A stretch of DNA of 64,000 nt, taken from assembly GCA_947500005.1 (NCBI GenBank), contig CANMQJ010000008.1, positions 1 to 64,000 on the forward strand. Reading direction: 5' to 3'. Numbering within the stretch: position 1 is the first letter of the stretch; the number at the start of each line of letters is the position of its first letter. The position numbers and the translations under genes were made by a program. Positions 1 to 9,617 of this stretch are shown piece after piece. The notes under the pieces were generated by a model, which made no database searches, was not told the DNA's origin, and worked only from the letters and a program-made list of their open reading frames with translations. Source of the DNA: an uncultured Paracoccaceae bacterium (GTDB lineage Bacteria > Pseudomonadota > Alphaproteobacteria > Rhodobacterales > Rhodobacteraceae).

Positions 1-1
1 C

Positions 2-82
2 GACGCGCTCAAGGACTGGCATCGCCAGAAACCAGAACTCTTCAAGAAGCGACCGCATAATCACGCGGGATGTGACACGTAA
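2..82 (+). pseudogene. C-terminal tail of an IS481-type transposase (cut by window start)
   Basis: Frame 2 reads as 26 codons from the window edge to a TAA, including DALKDWHRQKPELF, KKRPHNH and a terminal GCDT. This lysine/arginine-rich ending resembles the C-terminus of IS481/IS3-type DDE transposases, downstream of the integrase core. Only the tail is in the window, so it is unknown whether the element is intact to the left. No right terminal inverted repeat was recognised after the stop. The next sequence is a broken subtilase, which fits an insertion-prone, decaying stretch. Confidence 0.55.
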
Positions 83-291
83 CGGCGCGGTGTTCTCGCC
101 GACGCATACCCGCAAGGGCCACTCGAAAGCCTACTTCAGGGAGGATCACTTTTCAGGGGGCGGTCACATCATCAGAGCCTATCCGATCCATAACTGTGAG
201 CACTCCTATTCGAGAAGGCACGGTAGCCCGCTCCCAGCGAACCCTTTCTTCCTCCGACAATCGAAATTCCGGCAGCGCAAAGACGGTTTTA

Positions 292-1052
292 ACCGCCGTG
301 ATCGAAGATGTTCCCGGGTTCGATCGACCGAATATCGCGGTTCAATTGCCGACAAGGCTGGTCTCGAACCCTCTGGGATATGACTTGGACGACGCGCTGG
401 AACAGGTATTGGATTTCATTGCCAAACGCCTGACCCACTAAGTGATCGGAAGGTACACTGCCGATGTCCCGCTGGTCATCAATTTCAGCGTTGGCAATTT
501 CATGGGGCCGCATGATGGTACCAGCGAAATCGAACGCACCATTGATGCCAAGTTGACGGGTATGGCCTAAGCCTCCGCACGGCCTCGATTTCTGGTGCTT
601 CCTTCAGGGACCGTTAACCTCTCGCAGTGCGATGCGCGTGTCCTGTTGACGGAGGACGCTTCCTCAACAGGGCCTGAACTGGCGGCTGCAACTTGGTCAT
701 CGTAGCGCCTCGATCCTGAGCATCTGGCTACCAGCGCTGACGCCAGTGAATGACGCAATCGAAGTCGAGGTCAGCATTCCTGGCTTCGGGACGCCCCACC
801 TTTCGGATCCAGCTTATCGGCGGATCGCCAAGCCAGGGGCGCGCCACTTGCGCGTGACCCCGGTGACCACGACAGCGCCGTTTCTCGAGCGGGCATCATG
901 AACGGCATCGCCCGCGGCAACTTGCCCGCGGTGATCGCCGGGCACGAGCGCTCCAAATCGGCGATGGCCTCGCCACTGTCCTTTTGTCCAGATCGCGGCG
1001 GCGTCGACGGCACCGAACTCAAGCCCGTTGGCGGCAAGGACGGAATCGCGTA
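292..1052 (+). pseudogene. Degraded subtilisin-like (S8) serine peptidase remnant
   Basis: Frame 1 gives recognisable subtilase pieces broken by stops: PNIAVQLPTRLVSNP and ALEQVLDFIAKRL up to a TAA at 439-441, then in the same frame PLVINFSVGNFMGPHDGTS up to a TAA at 568-570, then RFLVLPSGTVNLSQCDARV up to a TAG near 700. The text then continues in another frame as SIWLPALTPVNDAIEVEV. The PHDGTS and LPSG blocks match the order seen in one family of proteobacterial S8 peptidases. The catalytic Asp and Ser regions were not found intact. Several stops plus a frameshift argue for an old pseudogene rather than sequencing error. Confidence 0.55.
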
Positions 1053-1161
1053 ACCTATACGACATTTCCGGGGCGCGGCGTGTCGTCGTGAGAGGCCGGG
1101 TTGCCTTTCATATTTCACCTCTCCGCATCCCATTCGTGTATTGCGACATTGAGGTATTGAG

Positions 1162-4044
1162 ATGACCTGGACCGGAACAATTCTGACCGATGCCGAACAC
1201 ATCTTCATGGGCGTCGATGGTTACTTCGCCGATGGTGTGATCTTTGGTCCCTCACCACCGCTTCTGGTGTCGGCGACGTCCACGCAAGTGGTTCTGCGCG
1301 ACCCCAACTGGCAAGGTCGGATCACATTCAATGGTACCGGCTTAACAATGGGAACCGCTGCCGTACAGGGTGGCGGCACGGTACCCGTCTTCACGGGTGG
1401 CACAATCACATCCTTCACGGTCGAGTTCAACGATGCCCGCCGCGCCATCTGGGCATTGGGCACGCCGGAATACATCAACAATATTGGCGGGATCGCAGTC
1501 TACCAGGCGCAGGTGGCGGCAACAGAACTCGCCTCGAACCTCGAAACAGTCGGAACCATCGCTACCGGCGGCATCTCGGCAGCAGCATTGGGAACAGCCG
1601 TAGCACAAAGCTTTGGAACAGGTGATTTTACGGCGCTCAACACGTATCTCGACCAGTTTGACCGCAATTTGACGGGAACGAATGGTGATAACGGTCTTGT
1701 CGGGGCTGCGCAGAGCGACGTTCTGAACGGGCAGGGCGGCGTGGACCGCATCGATGGCAAAGACGGCGACGATCTGATCAATGCCGGCGGCGGAGATGAC
1801 GGTTTCGTCACGGGTGGGGCTGGAAACGATACGATTTTCGGCGGCAGCGGCAATGACACCGCGCTTTACGGGGATAACGTTGACGGGACTGGTAATGGAA
1901 ACGATCTGATAGATGGCGGAACCGGCAACGATCAACTTTATGGAGGCACCGGTGATGACAGCTTGATCGGCGGTATCGGGGATGACGGTCTAGATGGTGG
2001 CGCGGGCAGCGATACCATGGACGGCGGCGCCGGTGCGGATACGTTCAACGGCGGGCTAGTCTCAAACCCCGGCGAAATTGACACAGCCAGCTATCAATCT
2101 TCGCCAACCGGTCTCGTAATCGATCTGTTCAATGCGCCTGGAAACCCCGGATATGCCTCCACCGGGCATGCGGTCGGCGACACTTACCTCAACGTGGAAA
2201 GACTATTGGGGTCGCTTTTTGACGACGTCATCCATGGACAGAACTTTAACGGCGACTTCACGACCCTAGACGGGAATGACGGAGACGATACGATTTTCGG
2301 ATATGCGGGGACGGACACTCTGGTCGGCGGAAGAGGCAATGATTACCTCGACGGCGGAACCGGCGCTGCCCCGGAAACCGATGTCGCTGCCTATGCCGCC
2401 GCCCAAGCCGACATAGTCTTCGTCGCCGGAAGCAGTGGCTTCTATGCCATCACACCCAATGAGGGCATCGATTTTCTGACGAACATCGAAGCGTTGGTGA
2501 TGAACGGCGTGCAAGTTGCCGTCGGAGGTCTGGCAGCTGACCCGCGCCCCGTCGTCGTGTCGCCTGGCGGCCCCAACACACAAACACTGACCAATGGTGG
2601 CGAGATCTATTTCGGAAGCGACGCGGTTGATGACATCCAGGCCTTGGGCGGGCCAGACATCCTTCTTGGGTTTGGTGGCAACGACACGATGAATGGTGGC
2701 GCAGGACAAGACAGCATCGAAGGCGGCGATGGCAATGATCTGCTGCGCGGAGGCACCTTCGGCGACACGATCCGGGGCAATGCCGGCAACGATACCGTTT
2801 TCGGCGATGATGGGCCGGACCGCGTGTTTCTTGGCGCAGGCAACGACATTTTCAACGACAATGCCCAGACCGGGGCCAACGGAGCCGACAGCGTGGAGGG
2901 CGGCTCCGGTCTCGACACCATCAATGGCGGTGGAGGCAACGACACGATCGATGGTGGTGCCGGCGAAGACAGCCTCTCGGGCGGCGATGGCGACGACTCG
3001 ATACGCGGCGGGACCTTCTCCGACAACATCGCGGCCGGGAACGGAAACGATACTGTCGAGGGTGGCGACGGCCGGGACGTGGTTGATCTGGGAAACGGCA
3101 ACGACCTTTTCAACGACAATGCGCAGACCGGGTTTTTCGGCGCCGACAGTGTGTCTGGCGGTACGGGACTCGACACAGTGAACGGCGGTGGCGGCAATGA
3201 CACTATCCGAGGCGGGTCCGGAGAAGACGATCTCCGGGGCGGTGATGGGGACGACATTATCGACGGCGGCTCTTTCGCCGACACCATTCGAGGAGGCAAT
3301 GGCAACGACACGGTGACAGGAGGTAACGGTCGCGACGTGGTTTACCTTCAAGCCGGAGACGATGAATTCATCGACAACGTCCAGAACAACCAATTCGGAC
3401 ACGATCTGATCTACGGATGGACCGGCCAGGATACGATCCGGGCCAATGGCGGGAATGACACCGTCTGGGCTGGGCAGCACGCAGACAGCGTCGAGGGTGG
3501 ATTGGGCAACGACCAGATCCACGGCGGCAGCTATGGCGATACGATTCGGGCAGGCGACGGGAACGATACGGTTTGGGGTGATGACGGACCCGACCTAATC
3601 TATCTCAATGCGGGTAACGATGTGTTCAACGACAACGGCCAGGGGAACGCTTTCGGTCGCGACACTGTTTTCGGTGGATATGGAAACGATACAATGAACG
3701 GCGGCGGCGGCGATGATGTGCTGTTCGGCCAGTGGGGCGATGACCGCCTCTTTGGCGGCAACAGTGCAGACCGGCTGGATGGCGGGATCGGCAATGACAC
3801 CATGACCGGCGGGCTTGGTGCGGACGTCTTCATCTTCAACACAGCGTTCAACACCGGCACGGACCTGATCACCGGCTGGGGCGATGGCTTTGACAGGATC
3901 GAGATCGCGGGGCCTGTAACGCTAGCCGGAACCACGCTCACAAGTAATGCGAATGGCACGCTGATCAGCTGGGCGGGTGGGTCCGTCCAGGTGGATCACG
4001 CCGTGCCGGGGATCGTGACCTTCGCCGATATCGACTTCGTGTGA
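1162..4044 (+). CDS. RTX calcium-binding repeat secreted protein (960 aa)
   Basis: This is a large acidic protein with a non-repetitive N-terminus (about 1-170) followed by many GGxGxDxUx nonapeptides, for example GGAGNDTIFGGSGNDT. Such repeats bind calcium and fold as a parallel beta roll after export. The C-terminal segment (GADVFIFNTAF...DRIEIAGPV) resembles the usual ending of RTX proteins exported by type I systems, where the uncleaved signal is C-terminal; there is no N-terminal signal peptide. Residues about 532-875 are four tandem 86-residue units, annotated separately. The start has GAGG 7 bases upstream. No enzymatic domain was recognised, so it may be an adhesin or surface-layer-like protein. 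No type I exporter genes lie in the window. Confidence 0.85.
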   Translation: MTWTGTILTDAEHIFMGVDGYFADGVIFGPSPPLLVSATSTQVVLRDPNWQGRITFNGTGLTMGTAAVQGGGTVPVFTGGTITSFTVEFNDARRAIWALGTPEYINNIGGIAVYQAQVAATELASNLETVGTIATGGISAAALGTAVAQSFGTGDFTALNTYLDQFDRNLTGTNGDNGLVGAAQSDVLNGQGGVDRIDGKDGDDLINAGGGDDGFVTGGAGNDTIFGGSGNDTALYGDNVDGTGNGNDLIDGGTGNDQLYGGTGDDSLIGGIGDDGLDGGAGSDTMDGGAGADTFNGGLVSNPGEIDTASYQSSPTGLVIDLFNAPGNPGYASTGHAVGDTYLNVERLLGSLFDDVIHGQNFNGDFTTLDGNDGDDTIFGYAGTDTLVGGRGNDYLDGGTGAAPETDVAAYAAAQADIVFVAGSSGFYAITPNEGIDFLTNIEALVMNGVQVAVGGLAADPRPVVVSPGGPNTQTLTNGGEIYFGSDAVDDIQALGGPDILLGFGGNDTMNGGAGQDSIEGGDGNDLLRGGTFGDTIRGNAGNDTVFGDDGPDRVFLGAGNDIFNDNAQTGANGADSVEGGSGLDTINGGGGNDTIDGGAGEDSLSGGDGDDSIRGGTFSDNIAAGNGNDTVEGGDGRDVVDLGNGNDLFNDNAQTGFFGADSVSGGTGLDTVNGGGGNDTIRGGSGEDDLRGGDGDDIIDGGSFADTIRGGNGNDTVTGGNGRDVVYLQAGDDEFIDNVQNNQFGHDLIYGWTGQDTIRANGGNDTVWAGQHADSVEGGLGNDQIHGGSYGDTIRAGDGNDTVWGDDGPDLIYLNAGNDVFNDNGQGNAFGRDTVFGGYGNDTMNGGGGDDVLFGQWGDDRLFGGNSADRLDGGIGNDTMTGGLGADVFIFNTAFNTGTDLITGWGDGFDRIEIAGPVTLAGTTLTSNANGTLISWAGGSVQVDHAVPGIVTFADIDFV
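2755..3786 (+). repeat. Four tandem 258-bp (86-aa) units inside the RTX gene
   Basis: Units begin at 2755, 3013, 3271 and 3529, each exactly 258 bp apart. Each opens with a (T/S)(F/Y)xDxI block and carries a conserved (F/I)xDNxQ segment about 30 residues in. The first two units are most alike; the fourth grades into ordinary RTX repeats. The period covers several nonapeptides, so it is a higher-order duplication rather than simple RTX periodicity. Confidence 0.85.
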
Positions 4045-4550
4045 GGCGGGACTTCAACAGGCTTTAGGGTTGTCTCGCAAGAAGTCGCCTGATGAGCTGT
4101 TGGTCGAACTGGTTCCAAGGAGCGGACTGGCGCGCCTCGGACGACCTCGGAGGGTTTACCCCGACCCGTTGATCGTCGCGGCAGCGCCTGAAGGCCCGAG
4201 CATGTGCTCGATGTGACCAGCAAAGTCCTCACAGCCGTGCGCCGAGCGCTGGGCGATGAGCTGCCGTCCCTTCCCGTGAGCGACCCGACGCTTCACGATC
4301 ATCCGGGCTTAGCCGTTCCCCGGGCATTCGTCGCACCCTGTTGCAGGACGCTAGAGAGAAAAGATGCATTCATTTTCTTAGATGTGCTTCCCGTTGCTCC
4401 GATCAGAGCCGTCGAAAAGACTGTTTGGATCAAGATATATGAAGTCTCATAATAATATTTTCTTGCACGCAATGCGTGTTCCCTGCAAAGTTGCATCGTC
4501 CATGTAACTATACCGTGGGCTGTATTACGAAATAGACAGAAGGCAAAACT
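4045..4550. other. 506-bp intergenic stretch, no gene recognised
   Basis: Between the RTX gene and the Hint-like pseudogene I see no convincing coding sequence. A 68-residue and an 82-residue open frame (near 4204-4452) show no family signature. The first half is GC-rich and may be gene debris. The last 150 bp is clearly more AT-rich and probably holds the promoter of the next gene. It includes a small palindrome, CACGCA-A-TGCGTG, at 4466-4478. No terminator with a T tract was found after the RTX gene. Confidence 0.5.
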
Positions 4551-5286
4551 ATGGCTCAGGAAACAATATCTCTGAATGGTGTCTATGAATACAATGGGTC
4601 GTTGGCGAGCCTCAACGACACCCTTCTGGTATCCAGTTTTGGCGCCGAAACGAGCGGTGAATTGACCGTTGACGATACTGATGGGGGTTTCGACTTCGAC
4701 CCCGGTGAAACGGCCACCTGGGACGAGGGCGCCGATGGCGGCGCCACGCCTGCGACCTATGTCGGCGGCGGTACCGCGGTCGTCGGAGTGGACCTCCCGC
4801 TTCTGGGAACGGTTACGCTGGCCGACAGCGCCGAAGTCTACGTCTATGAATCCGGTGGCAGCAGCTGGTTTCACTATCCTGACCAACAGCCCTCCGAACT
4901 GCTGAACGGACTGGCCACGCAACTTCTGACGGATCCCCTGATCGGAACGGTGACGTCGCTTCTGGGGATCGACAACACGCTCGAGGGTATCGTCGGTTAC
5001 CTCGAGACGGACGCCGCACTCACCGTGGACCTCCAGACGACCACTGCACGTCGAAACCGAAGATCACTCGGTGATCCTGTCCGAGGGGCTCGAGACCGAG
5101 ACCTATATCGACTATGTCGGACGCTCGCAGTTCGACAATCACGACGAGTATCTTGCGCTCTACGGGAATGATCGCGTTATTCCCGAGATGGCCATGCCGC
5201 GTGTCTCGGCCAAGCGTCTCGTTCCCGAAAGGATCCGCTTGCGTTTGCTGGGGGACGCCGCCCTTGCGGACGCGCGGGTAGCTTGA
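4551..5286 (+). pseudogene. Secreted Hint-domain protein, frameshifted and lacking the Hint core
   Basis: The ORF starts at ATG 4551 (AAGG 7 bases upstream) and gives a beta-rich N-terminal domain of about 160 residues ending near LTVDLQTT. Its original frame then becomes nonsense, ending at 5171. In the adjacent frame, from about 5038, the text reads LHVETEDHSVILSEG, ETYIDYVGRSQFDNHDEY, LALYG and IPEMAMPRVSAKRLVP, ending at 5286. That block is the typical end of Hint (hedgehog/intein-like) domains in Rhodobacteraceae secreted proteins. The catalytic N-terminal part of Hint (Cys start, VxTxDxGxQPxRWIG region) is absent. The gene therefore carries both a frameshift near 5036 and an internal deletion of roughly 100 residues. 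The Hint tail call rests on recognised sequence texture only. Confidence 0.6.
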
Positions 5287-5315
5287 AGGCTATTTCGCGT
5301 CGCGGAGCTTTGACT

Positions 5316-5459
5316 TCAGCGATCAGGGAGCGTTGACAGCAAAAGGGGCAGGCGCCTGCGCAGACCGCAACTTCTTGCGCAGCAGCGCCTGCCCGGATGC
5401 GTCAGCCCCGTGAGCCTTAAGCACATCTTCGCCAGATCGAGCCCGCCGAAGGGGGCCAT
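5316..5459 (-). pseudogene. IS110-type transposase N-terminal remnant
   Basis: Reading the minus strand across two frames gives FGGLDLAK, then LKAHGADASGQALLRKKLR, then LPLLLSTLPDRC. Joined, these match the start of IS110-family transposases (GxDLAKxxFxxHGxDxxGxxxxRKxLRRxxxLxFxxxLPPC). At least two frameshifts separate the pieces and the rest of the transposase, including the DEDD remainder and the C-terminal domain, is missing. It is a small relic, located just before the ATP-grasp gene that follows. Confidence 0.5.
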
Positions 5460-5589
5460 CGGTGAAGGCGGCCGGGCCTTGTGTCGCCCGATCCGATACC
5501 AAGGGTGGACCGGCGGCCCTTCGCTTCGGTCGTTGCCGAGCGGAATCTCTCCAGGCAAGAATGGTAACTTGAAAGGCGACGATCTTCTT

Positions 5590-6966
5590 ATGGTCTCGAT
5601 CACTCCGCACACGGATTTCTCACGCTCGGGGGCAACCGATCCCTCCGCGTCCAGGTCTCTTGGCCCGGCTGCCTCGGCGATAGCCGGGGTATCCCCGCTG
5701 CTGTCGCCCGCGCCGCTTTATGATGCCGAGAATTCGGCCGAGTTCCTGCGGCCCCATGACGGTCTGGGACTGGCCCGGAACATGGTCATCGAGGCCGCGT
5801 TGCGCCGCGGCTTGCGGGTGGACCTGCTCAGCCCGCGGATCTACCGCGTCAGCAGCGCCGAGACTTTCGACGATTTCACCCTGGGCATGTCCTCGCGCGT
5901 GCCGCATGTGACGCGGCTGCAGACCAACAGCAAGACCGTCGCCAAGAGGTTGCTGCAAGAGGCCGGCCTGCCCGTGCCCGAGGGCCGGCAATTCAGTCCC
6001 GAAGCGGTGGAAACGGCATGGACGTTTGCCAGGAGCCGGCTTCCAGTGGTGGTGAAACCGGCTGTCGGATCCTTCGCCAACGGGGTGACCGTCGCGATCG
6101 ACAGCGAGGACAGCTTCCGCGCGGCCTTTGCTAAAGCGGCGCGGGGCCGGCGCTTCCAGGTGGTGGTCGAGCACTATGTCGAGGGAAACGACTACCGCGT
6201 GATGGTCATCGGGGACAAGGTCCGCGGGGTCCTTCACCGGCGCTATGCCTCGGTGCGGGGTGATGGTGCGCGCAACATCGCGCAACTGATCGACGCTGAA
6301 AACCTCAAACGGGAACGCTCGATCATCAATCGCGACCATCCGATCCCCCACAAGCCCGGCGTGCACTGGGACAGGGACCGCGTTCCGGTGGACTACGCCT
6401 CGGTTCCGCCTGAGGGAACGCGGGTTTACTTGCGCGACGACAGGGCGGTACTCGAAGGCCGCGAGAATGTCGACCTCACCGAAGAAATCCATCCGGGATT
6501 CTGCGAGATTGCGCTGCGCACGCGTGACGTGTTCGGCGCGATGCCGACCTTGGGTCTCGATATCCTGGCTCCGGACATCACCCAAGATCCGGACAAGCAA
6601 GTCTGGGGAATTTGCGAGATCAACCTGAACGCCTCCTTTGCGACCCATCATTTCAAGATGACCGGCCCGAACCGTGACGTCGCCGGCTGCATGATCGAGG
6701 ATCATTTCCCCGGCTGCTCGCTGCAGCGGGAACAGGAGGCCCCCCGTGACGGCATGCGCGTGAAGATCGGCATGAGTGCGGAGCGGGAAGAGGCGCAGGA
6801 CGAGGTGCGGCTGGCCATCGGTCTGCACCATATGCACGTGGATGCGACCCGGATCGTGGGCGCGGAGCTTCAATACGACCTCTCCGGGCCGGATTTCCTG
6901 GTGCATGGCCTGCACGACTGGCTTGCACGTGAATGCGATCCATCCGTCTATCGGGTCAGTCGCTGA
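5590..6966 (+). CDS. Cyanophycin-synthetase-like ATP-grasp protein (458 aa)
   Basis: Residues about 110-390 read like the ATP-grasp half of cyanophycin synthetase: NSKTVAKRLLQEAGLPVPEG, LPVVVKPAVGSFANGVTV, VVEHYVEGNDYRVMVIGDKV and the metal-binding EINLNASF near the end. Such enzymes join an acyl phosphate to an amine. The Mur-ligase half of true cyanophycin synthetase is absent, so this is a stand-alone ligase. I use the ATG at 5590: the frame is open upstream to 5410, but that part overlaps the IS110 relic and is not family-like. It lies 275 bp before the Anbu operon on the same strand, suggesting shared function, perhaps with a separate promoter for the following genes. The substrate is unknown. 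Confidence 0.75.
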   Translation: MVSITPHTDFSRSGATDPSASRSLGPAASAIAGVSPLLSPAPLYDAENSAEFLRPHDGLGLARNMVIEAALRRGLRVDLLSPRIYRVSSAETFDDFTLGMSSRVPHVTRLQTNSKTVAKRLLQEAGLPVPEGRQFSPEAVETAWTFARSRLPVVVKPAVGSFANGVTVAIDSEDSFRAAFAKAARGRRFQVVVEHYVEGNDYRVMVIGDKVRGVLHRRYASVRGDGARNIAQLIDAENLKRERSIINRDHPIPHKPGVHWDRDRVPVDYASVPPEGTRVYLRDDRAVLEGRENVDLTEEIHPGFCEIALRTRDVFGAMPTLGLDILAPDITQDPDKQVWGICEINLNASFATHHFKMTGPNRDVAGCMIEDHFPGCSLQREQEAPRDGMRVKIGMSAEREEAQDEVRLAIGLHHMHVDATRIVGAELQYDLSGPDFLVHGLHDWLARECDPSVYRVSR

Positions 6967-7241
6967 GGTCTCAGCCTACCTGTTTGACTGGATCTGACGC
7001 TTCCTGTTCGCAAATGCCGCGCTGCAGACGCAGAGTCTCGGACCCCATCTCGGTGACTTTGGGGAAGGTAGTAGCCGCGTGTGGGCAAGCAATCGCTGAA
7101 AAGATGGACGCGACGCACAGGAAAAGGGCAGGATGGGGCCAGGCCGACAATGCCAAATGGCCGCGCTGTGGGCAATGCGCGACGGGCATGTTCAGATGGG
7201 CCATTGGTTCAGAGGGTGAAAAGGTCGGAGATGATGCAGTC

Positions 7242-8666
7242 ATGACGGATGCGGGTTATTTCGACGAGATGTGGGATACAGGCGAGAACCTGCGCGAGCC
7301 CTATCGCGGGTTTCACGACTGGTTGTCCCGGGAGAACCCCGCGAGACTGCGCGCCAAGCAGCGCGAAGCTGACGAGTTGTTCCGGCTCACGGGCATCACG
7401 TTCAATGTTTACGGAAAAGCCGAGGCCGAGGAGCGGCTCATTCCCTTCGACATCATTCCGCGCATCATCTCGGGGCCGGAATGGCATCGCCTGTCACGCG
7501 GGATCGAACAGCGCGTGCGCGCGATCAACGCCTTCCTGTATGACATCTACCATGGCCAGGAGATCCTGAAGGCCGGCCGGATGCCGGTCGAAATGATCAG
7601 CCGAAACGAAGCTTTTCTTCCGCGGATGATCGGGGTGGAGCCGCCCGGCGGCGTCTACACACATATTGTGGGCATCGACCTGGTAAGGACCGGGCCGGGA
7701 GAGTTCTACGTTCTGGAGGACAATGCCCGTACGCCTTCCGGGGTCAGCTACATGCTCGAGAACCGAGAGACGATGCTGCAAATGTTTCCCGAGCTGTTTT
7801 CCCAGAACCGCGTCCAGCCCGTGCAGAACTATCCGGTAGACCTGCGGCGTTCCCTTGCAGCTTCTGCGCCCGGCTGTGCCGGTTCGGATCCCGTGGTCGC
7901 CGTTCTGACGCCGGGAATCTACAACTCGGCCTATTTCGAGCACGCCTTCCTGGCTGATCAGATGGGGGTGGAACTGGTGGAAGGGCATGACCTGCGCGTG
8001 GTCGACGGGCGCGTGGCCATGCGGACGACCCAAGGCTACAAGGCGATCGACACGCTTTATCGTCGGGTCGATGACGACTTCCTCGATCCGCTGAACTTCA
8101 ACCCGGAAAGTACCTTGGGCGTCCCGGGCATCATGGATGTCTACCGCGCCGGAGGGGTCACGATCGCCAACGCGCCGGGCACCGGCATCGCGGATGACAA
8201 GGCGATCTACAGCTACATGCCCGAAATCGTCGAGTTCTACACGGGGGAGCGGCCAATCCTCAAGAATGTGCCGACCTGGCGCTGCTCAGAACCCGAGGCG
8301 CTGGCTTACGTGCTGGAAAACCTTGCAGAACTGGTCGTCAAGGAAGTCCATGGATCGGGCGGATACGGAATGCTGATTGGTCCGACGGCCACCAAGAAAG
8401 AGATTGCCGCCTTCCGCGCCAAGCTCAAGGCGCGGCCGTCGAACTATATCGCGCAGCCGACGCTGAGCCTGTCGACCGTACCGATATTCTCGCGCGCTGG
8501 CCTCAGCCCGCGCCACGTCGATCTGCGGCCCTTCGTGTTGGTCAGTCCCGGAAAGATCCACGTGACGCCCGGCGGGTTGACGCGCGTGGCGCTGAAGAAG
8601 GGGTCGCTTGTGGTCAATTCCTCGCAAGGGGGCGGGACCAAGGACACTTGGGTTCTGGAGGACTGA
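7242..8666 (+). CDS. Circularly permuted ATP-grasp protein (COG2308, 474 aa)
   Basis: Family of circularly permuted ATP-grasp ligases found next to alpha-E, transglutaminase and Anbu genes. Visible family blocks are GITFNVYG, DIIPRIISGPEW, YVLEDNARTPSGVSYM, NAPGTGIADDK, VVKEVHGSGGYGM and a C-terminal LVVNSSQGGGTKDTWVL. Length matches the usual 470-480 residues. The start at ATG 7242 (MTDAGYFDEMWD) has GGAG about 11 bases upstream; the longer open frame back to 6933 is unlike the family. It likely ligates an amino acid or peptide; the product is unknown. The alpha-E gene follows 5 bp later, so the two are co-transcribed. Confidence 0.88.
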   Translation: MTDAGYFDEMWDTGENLREPYRGFHDWLSRENPARLRAKQREADELFRLTGITFNVYGKAEAEERLIPFDIIPRIISGPEWHRLSRGIEQRVRAINAFLYDIYHGQEILKAGRMPVEMISRNEAFLPRMIGVEPPGGVYTHIVGIDLVRTGPGEFYVLEDNARTPSGVSYMLENRETMLQMFPELFSQNRVQPVQNYPVDLRRSLAASAPGCAGSDPVVAVLTPGIYNSAYFEHAFLADQMGVELVEGHDLRVVDGRVAMRTTQGYKAIDTLYRRVDDDFLDPLNFNPESTLGVPGIMDVYRAGGVTIANAPGTGIADDKAIYSYMPEIVEFYTGERPILKNVPTWRCSEPEALAYVLENLAELVVKEVHGSGGYGMLIGPTATKKEIAAFRAKLKARPSNYIAQPTLSLSTVPIFSRAGLSPRHVDLRPFVLVSPGKIHVTPGGLTRVALKKGSLVVNSSQGGGTKDTWVLED

Positions 8667-8671
8667 GGCCG

Positions 8672-9613
8672 ATGCTGGGAAAAACCGCGAACGGGCTGTT
8701 CTGGATGTCGCGCTACCTCGAGCGGGCCGAGAATACCGCGCGCCTGATCGAGACGGGACAGCGCATCGCGCTGACCCGGACCAGCCAGGGCGACGAGGAG
8801 TGGGCGTCGATCCTGCAATCGGCAGGGGCGCTTTCGGGTTTCCGCGATACTCACGAAGAAATGTCCAAGGAAGGCGCGGTCAACTGGATGCTCCGCGACC
8901 GAAGGAATCCGTCCTCCGTTCGGTCCTCGATCGAATCCGCGCGTCAGAATGCGAGGATGGTCCGGACGGCCATCACCGGCGAGGTCTGGGAGGCGATCAA
9001 CGCATCCTATATGCGGATGAAGGACCTTTTGGCGCGCAAGATATCGGAACGCGATCTGCCGTCCGTGATGCGGCAGATCCGGCAGAATGCCGCCCTGGTG
9101 AGGGGCATGGTCCACGGGACCATGATGCGGAACGACATCTATGATTTCTTGCGGATAGGCACCTTTCTGGAGCGTGCGGACAACACGGCGCGCATCCTCG
9201 ACGTCAAGTATTACGTTCTGCTGCCCTCGGTCAGTGCGGTGGGGTCCTCCTTGGACAATGTGCAGTGGGAAAGCATCCTGCGATCGGTTTCAGCAGGCGG
9301 AGGGTTTCGCATGCAATACGGGCCCGAAGGGGGCCCGCGCGAAATCGTTCATTTCCTGATCCTCGACAGATGCATGCCGCGTAGCCTGGCCTTTTGTGTC
9401 GGCAAGCTGAAGGACAACCTGCGCTATCTGAACGCCGGGTCGCTGACGCCACGCGAGTCGCTCAAGACCGTCGAACAGATCCAGTCTCGGTTCTTGTCGC
9501 ACGATGTCGACGCGATTTTCGAGTTCGGACTACACGAATACATCCAGGCAATCCTCGGATCCCTGGGCGAAGTCGCCCGGCAGATCGAGATAGATTACAG
9601 GTTCTACGAGTGA
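8672..9613 (+). CDS. Alpha-E domain protein (COG2307, 313 aa)
   Basis: The N-terminus LGKTANGLFWMSRYLERAENTARLIE is the hallmark of alpha-E proteins, all-helical and named for conserved Glu residues; the RYLERAENTAR block recurs as FLERADNTARILDVKYY in the second half. No catalytic function has been assigned to the family in my knowledge. It is regularly encoded with circularly permuted ATP-grasp and transglutaminase genes, as here: 5 bp after the former and 4 bp before the latter. The ATG at 8672 is chosen over the in-frame upstream start at 8648, which would overlap the previous gene. Confidence 0.88.
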   Translation: MLGKTANGLFWMSRYLERAENTARLIETGQRIALTRTSQGDEEWASILQSAGALSGFRDTHEEMSKEGAVNWMLRDRRNPSSVRSSIESARQNARMVRTAITGEVWEAINASYMRMKDLLARKISERDLPSVMRQIRQNAALVRGMVHGTMMRNDIYDFLRIGTFLERADNTARILDVKYYVLLPSVSAVGSSLDNVQWESILRSVSAGGGFRMQYGPEGGPREIVHFLILDRCMPRSLAFCVGKLKDNLRYLNAGSLTPRESLKTVEQIQSRFLSHDVDAIFEFGLHEYIQAILGSLGEVARQIEIDYRFYE

Positions 9614-9617
9614 TCCC

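Noticed and set aside
571..758. Minus-strand 63-residue ORF over the subtilase remnant
   Set aside because: The plus strand carries recognisable subtilase blocks; the minus frame has none.
946..954. GAGCGCTC core similar to the cluster operator
   Set aside because: It lacks the TT/AA flanks, lies inside a pseudogene and is far from the cluster.
2266..3522. Long minus-strand open frames (418 and 234 aa) across the RTX gene
   Set aside because: They are shadows caused by repetitive GC-rich codons; their sequences are low-complexity and have no family features or ribosome site.
4204..4452. 82-residue ORF between the RTX gene and the Hint-like pseudogene
   Set aside because: No ribosome site, no family signature, and a sharp change of composition midway.
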